A stretch of DNA of 64,000 nt from assembly GCA_965226825.1 (NCBI GenBank), contig CBDDED010000003.1, forward strand, positions 1,550,001 to 1,614,000. Reading direction: 5' to 3'. The position numbers were made by a program, and so were the translations under genes. The notes beneath the pieces are model-generated. The model worked only from the letters and a program-made list of their open reading frames with translations. It ran no database searches and was not told the origin of the DNA. Positions 59,080 to 64,000 of this stretch are shown piece by piece. The stretch's first letter is position 1. Every line of letters begins with the position of its first letter. Source of the stretch: Io17-Chloro-G2 sp965226825. GTDB taxonomy: Bacteria > Chloroflexota > Dehalococcoidia > Lucifugimonadales > UBA3495.

Positions 59080-61998
59080 ATGCCCCAGGAATTCATACAC
59101 GTCAAAGGCGCCCGAGAGCACAATCTAAAGAACATCGAGATCAAGATACCCAGGGGCCAGCTGGTGGTGATCACCGGCGTCTCCGGGTCAGGCAAAAGCT
59201 CGCTGGCGTTTGACACTATCTACGCCGAGGGACAAAGGCGCTATGTTGAATCACTTTCAGCCTACGCTCGCCAGTTCCTGGGCCGTATGGACAAGCCGGA
59301 TGTAGATTACATCGAAGGTCTGTCCCCGGCAATCTCAATCGATCAAAAAGGCGTTTCCCACAACCCGCGGTCCACCGTGGGAACGGTCACCGAGATTTAC
59401 GATTACCTGCGGTTGTTGTTCGCCCGCGTAGGTACGCCGCACTGTCCCAAGTGCGGCCTGCCCGTGGAGCGGCAAACCGTTTCCCAGATTGTTGACTCCA
59501 TAACGGCCCTGCCAGAAAACAGCCGCATCATGCTGCTGGCGCCCAAGGTCCGCCGCAAGAAGGGGGAGCACAAAGAAATATTTGAAGCGGCACGTAAGGC
59601 GGGGTTCGTCAGGGTAAGGGTCAACAATGAGATCCACATGCTGGACGAGATGGACAACGTAAAGCTGAACAAGCAGAAGTGGCATTACGTCGAGCTTGTG
59701 GTGGACCGGTTGATTGTCCGCCCGGATATCGAAATGAGCCGGGTAGCCGAGTCGGTGGAAGCGGCGCTGCGGGAGGGGGACGGGTTGGTCCAGGTGACGG
59801 TTGAAGGCGGCGACGAGCTCATGTATTCCGAGCAATTTTCCTGCGCCGGCTGCGGCACCAGCATGCCGGAGATCGAGCCCCGCACCTTCAGCTTCAACAG
59901 TCCCCACGGGGCTTGCCCCCAATGCACCGGTCTGGGCTATAGGCTTGAGGTAGACCCGGACATGGTTATCATCAATCCGGAGCTGTCTTTGAGCGAGGGG
60001 GCCATTGCTCCGTGGAGCCACGGCCGCCATTCCAGCGGTTGGTATCTGAGCCTGATCGAGTCGGTGGCCGAGTCTCACGGATTCTCGGCCAAGACGCCGG
60101 TTAAGGACCTGAGCCAGGATCAGTTGGACATCATCCTGTATGGCAACAAGTCGAACAAAGTAACGGTCAGCCACCGCACCCACCGGGGCCGGGTATATCG
60201 CTGGGAGACCACCTTTGAAGGCGTGGTATCCAACCTGGCGAGGCGCTACCGGGACACCCAGTCGGACTACACCCGGCAGGAAATTGAACGTTACATGACC
60301 GAGCGTCCCTGCCCAACTTGCAACGGCAAAAGGCTGTGCCCGGAAGCCCTGGCCGTCCGGGTGTGCGGCCTCGGCATCATGGACGTGGGCGCCAAGAACA
60401 TAGGCCAGGCGTTGGAATGGGTCCAGGAAATCGACCCCGACGCGCCCGGTGAGCACCATGGGGATACCCTGGGCGCCAGGGAAAAGGCCATTGCCAACCA
60501 GGTGTTGAAAGAGATTGAAGGGAGGCTCCGGTTCCTGACCAACATTGGCCTGGATTACGTGACCATGAACCGCACTGCCCGCACCCTCTCGGGGGGAGAA
60601 GCCCAGAGGGTCCGCCTGGCGACGCAGATCGGCTCAGGGCTCACCGGCGTGCTGTACGTGTGCGATGAGCCCACCGTCGGGTTGCATCCCCACGACGACC
60701 ACCTGCTGATTTCCACCCTGTCTAACCTGCGGGACATGGGCAACTCGGTCTTGGTGGTGGAACACGACGAAGCTATGATGCGGGCCGCCGACTTCATTGC
60801 CGACCTTGGCCCAGGGGCGGGAGAGCATGGGGGCCGGGTGATAGCCACCGGCACGATCGACGAGATCATGGACCACGACGAGTCACTAACCGGCCAGTTC
60901 CTCAGCGGGCGAAAACGCGTCTCGACACCGGACCACCGCCGAGAGGGGAACGGCAAGGAGTTGCGGATTACCGGCGCCCGGGAGAACAACCTGAAGAACG
61001 TGGATGTTGAAATCCCCCTGGGCAAACTCGTGTGCGTCACCGGGGTGTCCGGCTCCGGCAAAAGCACCCTGGCCTACGAGGTCCTGTACAAGAGGATGGC
61101 CCAGGCCATTTACCGGTCCAAGGACATTCCGGGGGAACACACCTCCGTGTTGGGGATTGAGAACATCGACAAGGTCATCAACATAGACCAGTCGCCAATC
61201 GGCCGTACGCCCCGCAGCAATCCGGCAACCTATACCGGCGCTTTTACCCCCATCAGGGAGCTGTTTTCCAACCTGCCGGAGGCCAAGGTGCGGGGCTACA
61301 AACCGGGCCGGTTTTCCTTCAACGTCAAAGGAGGGAGGTGCGAAGCCTGCCAGGGCGAGGGGTACAACCAGATTGAAATGCAATTCCTGCCCGACGTCAC
61401 CGTGCCCTGCGAGATTTGTAAGGGCCGCCGATACAACCGGGAAGCCCTGGAAGTGACGATGCGGGACGAGAGCATTGCCGACGTTCTGGCGATGACCGTG
61501 GACCAGGCGTTTGAGTTCTTTGTGAACTTTCCCAGAATCAGGCCCAAGCTGGAGACTCTGCGGGACGTGGGTCTGGGGTATATCCGCCTGGGCCAGCCGG
61601 CGACCACCCTCTCCGGAGGCGAAGCCCAGCGGGTGAAGCTGGCCACCGAGCTTTCCAAGCGGGCCACCGGCAAGACTCTGTACCTGCTGGATGAGCCCAC
61701 CACCGGCCTTTCCTTCTCGGACTGCGCGGCACTGCTGAAGGTACTGCATCGCCTGGTGGACACCGGCAACACCGTGCTTCTGATCGAGCACAACCTGGAC
61801 ATTATCAAAAACTCCGATTGGATCGTTGACCTGGGACCGGGGGCGGGCGACTCGGGCGGGTACGTCATTGCCACGGGAACTCCCGAAGACATCGCCGGCA
61901 ACCCGGACTCCTTCACCGGAATATACCTGGGCAAAGGTCTCGCAGCGGGCCGGGCAAATGCCGCCGTGGAGCCAGAGCCCGCGGCGGTCGGCGCCTGA
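59080..61998 (+). CDS. uvrA: Excinuclease ABC subunit A
   Basis: A 972-residue UvrA. The first ATPase has Walker A GVSGSGKSSLAFDT (near 32-45) and the signature TLSGGEAQRVRLATQIGSGLTGVLYVCDEPTVGLHPHDD. The second has Walker A GVSGSGKSTLAYEV and TLSGGEAQRVKLATELSKRATGKTLYLLDEPTTGLSFSDC. Zinc modules are visible as CPKCGLP, CAGCGTS with CPQCTGLGY, and CEACQGEGYN with CEICKGRRYN. It recognises DNA lesions with UvrB in nucleotide excision repair. In the second ATPase the usual TTGLHF is TTGLSF, a His to Ser change. The length is normal. It is transcribed divergently from the BtpA-family gene. Confidence 0.97.
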   Translation: MPQEFIHVKGAREHNLKNIEIKIPRGQLVVITGVSGSGKSSLAFDTIYAEGQRRYVESLSAYARQFLGRMDKPDVDYIEGLSPAISIDQKGVSHNPRSTVGTVTEIYDYLRLLFARVGTPHCPKCGLPVERQTVSQIVDSITALPENSRIMLLAPKVRRKKGEHKEIFEAARKAGFVRVRVNNEIHMLDEMDNVKLNKQKWHYVELVVDRLIVRPDIEMSRVAESVEAALREGDGLVQVTVEGGDELMYSEQFSCAGCGTSMPEIEPRTFSFNSPHGACPQCTGLGYRLEVDPDMVIINPELSLSEGAIAPWSHGRHSSGWYLSLIESVAESHGFSAKTPVKDLSQDQLDIILYGNKSNKVTVSHRTHRGRVYRWETTFEGVVSNLARRYRDTQSDYTRQEIERYMTERPCPTCNGKRLCPEALAVRVCGLGIMDVGAKNIGQALEWVQEIDPDAPGEHHGDTLGAREKAIANQVLKEIEGRLRFLTNIGLDYVTMNRTARTLSGGEAQRVRLATQIGSGLTGVLYVCDEPTVGLHPHDDHLLISTLSNLRDMGNSVLVVEHDEAMMRAADFIADLGPGAGEHGGRVIATGTIDEIMDHDESLTGQFLSGRKRVSTPDHRREGNGKELRITGARENNLKNVDVEIPLGKLVCVTGVSGSGKSTLAYEVLYKRMAQAIYRSKDIPGEHTSVLGIENIDKVINIDQSPIGRTPRSNPATYTGAFTPIRELFSNLPEAKVRGYKPGRFSFNVKGGRCEACQGEGYNQIEMQFLPDVTVPCEICKGRRYNREALEVTMRDESIADVLAMTVDQAFEFFVNFPRIRPKLETLRDVGLGYIRLGQPATTLSGGEAQRVKLATELSKRATGKTLYLLDEPTTGLSFSDCAALLKVLHRLVDTGNTVLLIEHNLDIIKNSDWIVDLGPGAGDSGGYVIATGTPEDIAGNPDSFTGIYLGKGLAAGRANAAVEPEPAAVGA

Positions 61999-62027
61999 CC
62001 CGGTGCAGCCCTGCCGCCCAACTTTGC

Positions 62028-62033
62028 TACAAT
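62028..62033 (+). promoter_or_regulatory. -10 element TACAAT before the MBL gene
   Basis: TACAAT in TTTGCTACAATGACC lies 35 bases before the ATG at 62069, in the short gap after uvrA. Confidence 0.4.
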
Positions 62034-62068
62034 GACCACCGTCTCCCAGTAAAAGAATGGAGGATAGC

Positions 62069-62707
62069 ATGCCGCTTCATTACGACGGCGAAGTGAAGAT
62101 AACCAAAATCAACATGGGGCCCTATAACAACAACGGGTATATTCTCTCCTGTCCGGAGACCAACGAAGGCATTATCGTGGACACGCCGGCGGAGCCGGAA
62201 AAGCTCCTGGCGGCCGTTGGCGACGTGAAAATCACGTCAATCCTGATAACCCACAAGCACCAGGACCATCTGCTGGGATTCGACGAGATCACCGGCGCTA
62301 TCCAGGCCCCGGTGGGAATCGGCCTGAACGACACTGACGGGCTGCCCCGGAACGCCGACCTCGCCCTCAAGGATGGAGACGTCATCAAATTTGGAAACCG
62401 GGAGCTGAGGATTTTGGACACGCCGGGCCATACCGAAGGCGGCGTGTGCATGTTGATCGGCAATCACCTGTTTTCCGGTGACACGCTTTTCCCCGGGGGA
62501 CCCGGCAAGACCCGGAGCCCCAAGGCGCTGCAGCAGGTCATCGACAGCATCACCCGCAAGCTTCTGGTCCTGCCCGATGAAACCGCCGTTTATCCCGGAC
62601 ACGGCCTGGACACCACCATTGGCGAGGCAAGGCTGGACTACCAGGACTTTGCTTCCCGCTCTCATCCCCCGGAGCTATGCGGAGACGTGTCCTGGCGCGG
62701 TTCCTGA
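62069..62707 (+). CDS. MBL-fold metallo-hydrolase
   Basis: GGAGGATAGC sets the ATG at 62069 and a 212-residue product. The metal motif is ILITHKHQDHLLGFDEI (H-x-H-x-D-H, near residues 61-66). GHTEGGVCMLIGNHLFSGDTLFPGGPG carries the next His and Asp ligands, and VYPGHGLDTTIGEA supplies the final His. This pattern fits glyoxalase II-like or general Zn-dependent thioester/lactone hydrolases. No signal peptide is present, so it is cytoplasmic. An M16 peptidase starts about 100 bases downstream after a GC-rich hairpin. Confidence 0.93.
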   Translation: MPLHYDGEVKITKINMGPYNNNGYILSCPETNEGIIVDTPAEPEKLLAAVGDVKITSILITHKHQDHLLGFDEITGAIQAPVGIGLNDTDGLPRNADLALKDGDVIKFGNRELRILDTPGHTEGGVCMLIGNHLFSGDTLFPGGPGKTRSPKALQQVIDSITRKLLVLPDETAVYPGHGLDTTIGEARLDYQDFASRSHPPELCGDVSWRGS

Positions 62708-62760
62708 CGACGTTCGTCTCCCCGCCTGTTTACTCAACCAGAAGATCCGTTTTGAATGCC

Positions 62761-62791
62761 GGCCCCGTGGCGCTTGAAGCGCCGCGGGGCC
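62761..62791 (+). terminator. GC-rich hairpin before the M16 gene
   Basis: GGCCCCGTGGCGC pairs with GCGCCGCGGGGCC (one G-T pair) around a TTGAA loop. Only CAAATT follows, not a T-run, so it could be a weak terminator or an mRNA structure. It ends 16 bases before the M16 start codon and may influence ribosome access there. Confidence 0.4.
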
Positions 62792-62807
62792 CAAATTATG
62801 AGGCTCT

Positions 62808-64000
62808 ATGCACCAACGCCTGGTCCTGGACAACCAACTGCGCCTTTTGACATCCTCAATGCCCCATACCCGATCGGTCTCCATCCTTGTATGCGTCGGC
62901 GCCGGCTCCCGTTACGAGGCCGCTGAGACGGCGGGGCTGTCCCACTTCCTGGAGCACCTGCCGTTCAAGGGCACTGAGCGATGGCCCACGGCGGGCGCGG
63001 TCAGTGAAGCCATCGAGGGGGTTGGGGGCGTGATGAACGCCAGCACCGACCGGGAAATGACCGTCTTTTGGTGCAAGGTGCCCCAGTTTCACTTCAAAAC
63101 GGCGTTCGCCGTGCTGATGGACATGATCCTTCATCCAATTCTGGACCCGGAAGAAGTGGAGAAGGAGCGTGAGGTCATTCAGGAAGAACTGCGAATGACC
63201 CAGGACATTCCGTCCTATCGGGTGGACACGCTGATCGACGAAATCCTATGGCCGGACCAGGCAATGGGCCGAGACGTAGGAGGCACCCTGGAGTCGGTAA
63301 ACGACATCACCCAGCATCAGATCCGGGAATATATGGAGAAGCAATACAATCCGGCCAACACCGTGGTGGCGGTGGCCGGCAACGTTTCCCACGAAGAGGT
63401 GGCAGACCTCCTGGCAGACGCAACCAGCCACTGGTCGCCCCAGACGGCGTTGCCTTGGGAACCGGCGACGGACGCTCCGCCGGAGGCGGCGGTGAGAGTG
63501 GAGCAAAAGCGCAGCGACCAATCGCACCTTTGCCTGGCGCTGCCGGGCCTGCCTCTGGGACACCCCGACCGGTACGCGCTGACCATGCTCAACGTAATCT
63601 TGGGCGACGGGATGAGCAGTCGCTTGTTTATGAACCTCCGGGAGCAGAAGAGCCTGGCTTACGACGTCAACAGCTCTACCAACTTTTTCAAGGATTGTGG
63701 CTCTCTGGTGGTGTACTGCGGAGTAGAGCCAAAGAAGAGCCGGGAAGCGGTTAGGGCGGTGATAAAGGAACTAGACGGGATGCGAGAAGAGCCTCCGGCC
63801 AAGGAATTAACCAAGGCCAAAGAGTACACCAAAGGCCGGCTGATGCTTCGCATGGAAGATTCCCGGACGGTGGCAAGCTGGCTGGGGTCCCAGGAAATGC
63901 TCCAGGGAGAGGTGTCTTCTCCGGAACAGGTAGCCGACCGGATCGACGCCGTGGAAGCGGCAGACGTGGCTCGGGTGGCCCAGAACCTGTTTCAACAAGA
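62808..64000 (+). CDS. M16 family zinc peptidase (pitrilysin type, 3' end cut by window)
   Basis: The ATG at 62808 opens a frame to the right edge with 397 codons visible; an ATG at 62798 is out of frame. The inverted zinc motif HFLEH (His46, Glu49, His50) lies in AGLSHFLEHLPFKGTERW. The third ligand is among the Glu in EREVIQEELRM near 121-130. Later come PANTVVAVAGNVSHEEV and LNVILGDGMSSRLFMNLREQKSLAYDV, the M16 C-terminal domain. The family usually has MLFKGT after the zinc motif; here it is LPFKGT. This is a processing-peptidase-like protease of about 420 residues, so little should be missing. Confidence 0.93.
   Translation, partial: MHQRLVLDNQLRLLTSSMPHTRSVSILVCVGAGSRYEAAETAGLSHFLEHLPFKGTERWPTAGAVSEAIEGVGGVMNASTDREMTVFWCKVPQFHFKTAFAVLMDMILHPILDPEEVEKEREVIQEELRMTQDIPSYRVDTLIDEILWPDQAMGRDVGGTLESVNDITQHQIREYMEKQYNPANTVVAVAGNVSHEEVADLLADATSHWSPQTALPWEPATDAPPEAAVRVEQKRSDQSHLCLALPGLPLGHPDRYALTMLNVILGDGMSSRLFMNLREQKSLAYDVNSSTNFFKDCGSLVVYCGVEPKKSREAVRAVIKELDGMREEPPAKELTKAKEYTKGRLMLRMEDSRTVASWLGSQEMLQGEVSSPEQVADRIDAVEAADVARVAQNLFQQ

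Overview
The window looks like chromosomal DNA of an uncultured member of Chloroflexota, most like marine SAR202-type lineages. I infer this from gene content and sequence style only: about 58-60% GC by eye, frequent GTG/TTG starts with GGAGG ribosome sites, seven separate luciferase-like flavin monooxygenase (LLM) genes, several crotonases, two amidases, SMP-30, D-aminoacylase-like and VOC genes, and a reductive-dehalogenase-like locus. Published SAR202 genomes are known for expanded LLM/FMNO paralogues. There is no rRNA or tRNA in the window to confirm the placement. Both ends cut through genes (an LLM at the left, an M16 peptidase at the right).

Layout. 1-6.9 kb: LLM, GlcG/HbpS-like protein, D-aminoacylase-like amidohydrolase, aldo/keto reductase, LLM, alpha/beta hydrolase, cupin. 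7.0-10.4 kb: an envelope cluster of a His-rich secreted protein, a FixH/CopC-like protein, a cupredoxin-like lipoprotein and a Cys-rich polytopic membrane protein. 10.4-14.1 kb: two LLMs and an amidohydrolase. 14.1-15.3 kb: a gene-free repeat block. 15.3-21.8 kb: three tandem crotonases, nitroreductase, glutamine synthetase, LLM. 22.4-25.2 kb (minus strand): a reductive-dehalogenase-like protein, a second protein with only the corrinoid-type fold, and a ferredoxin fused to a GlcG/HbpS domain. 25.3-29.7 kb: a DUF6932-like/HTH pair, a standalone 5'-3' exonuclease, a MaoC/hotdog pair, SMP-30, a zinc-ribbon protein. 30-35.5 kb: MFS transporter, amidase, LLM, VOC, epimerase. 35.5-40.4 kb: the mutagenesis cassette imuB, DUF6504, dnaE2, interrupted by repeats. 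41-50.5 kb: gluzincin peptidase, cyclophilin lipoprotein, crotonase, two HIBADH-type or epimerase genes, TauE/SafE transporter, AcoX-type kinase, amidase. 50.5-57 kb: a large FAD/Fe-S oxidase, LLM, class III aminotransferase, HIBADH. 57-64 kb: an overlapping DUF7689-like pair, BtpA-family protein, UvrA, MBL hydrolase, M16 peptidase.

The theme is heterotrophic oxidation of diverse organic compounds: oxygenases and dehydrogenases feed hydrolases, crotonases and hotdog hydratases. Translesion and excision repair genes are also present. Gene-free gaps are rich in short palindromic repeats of one dispersed family (core around TGGATTCCCGCTGCGGCG) and in a 183-bp-spaced duplicated MITE-like unit. 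The most unusual locus is 22.4-25.2 kb. It looks like a cytoplasmic corrinoid/Fe-S system that lacks the usual RdhB anchor. It carries a truncated paralogue without Fe-S cysteines and a ferredoxin-HbpS fusion that could supply electrons or handle the corrinoid. All functions are sequence-based predictions.
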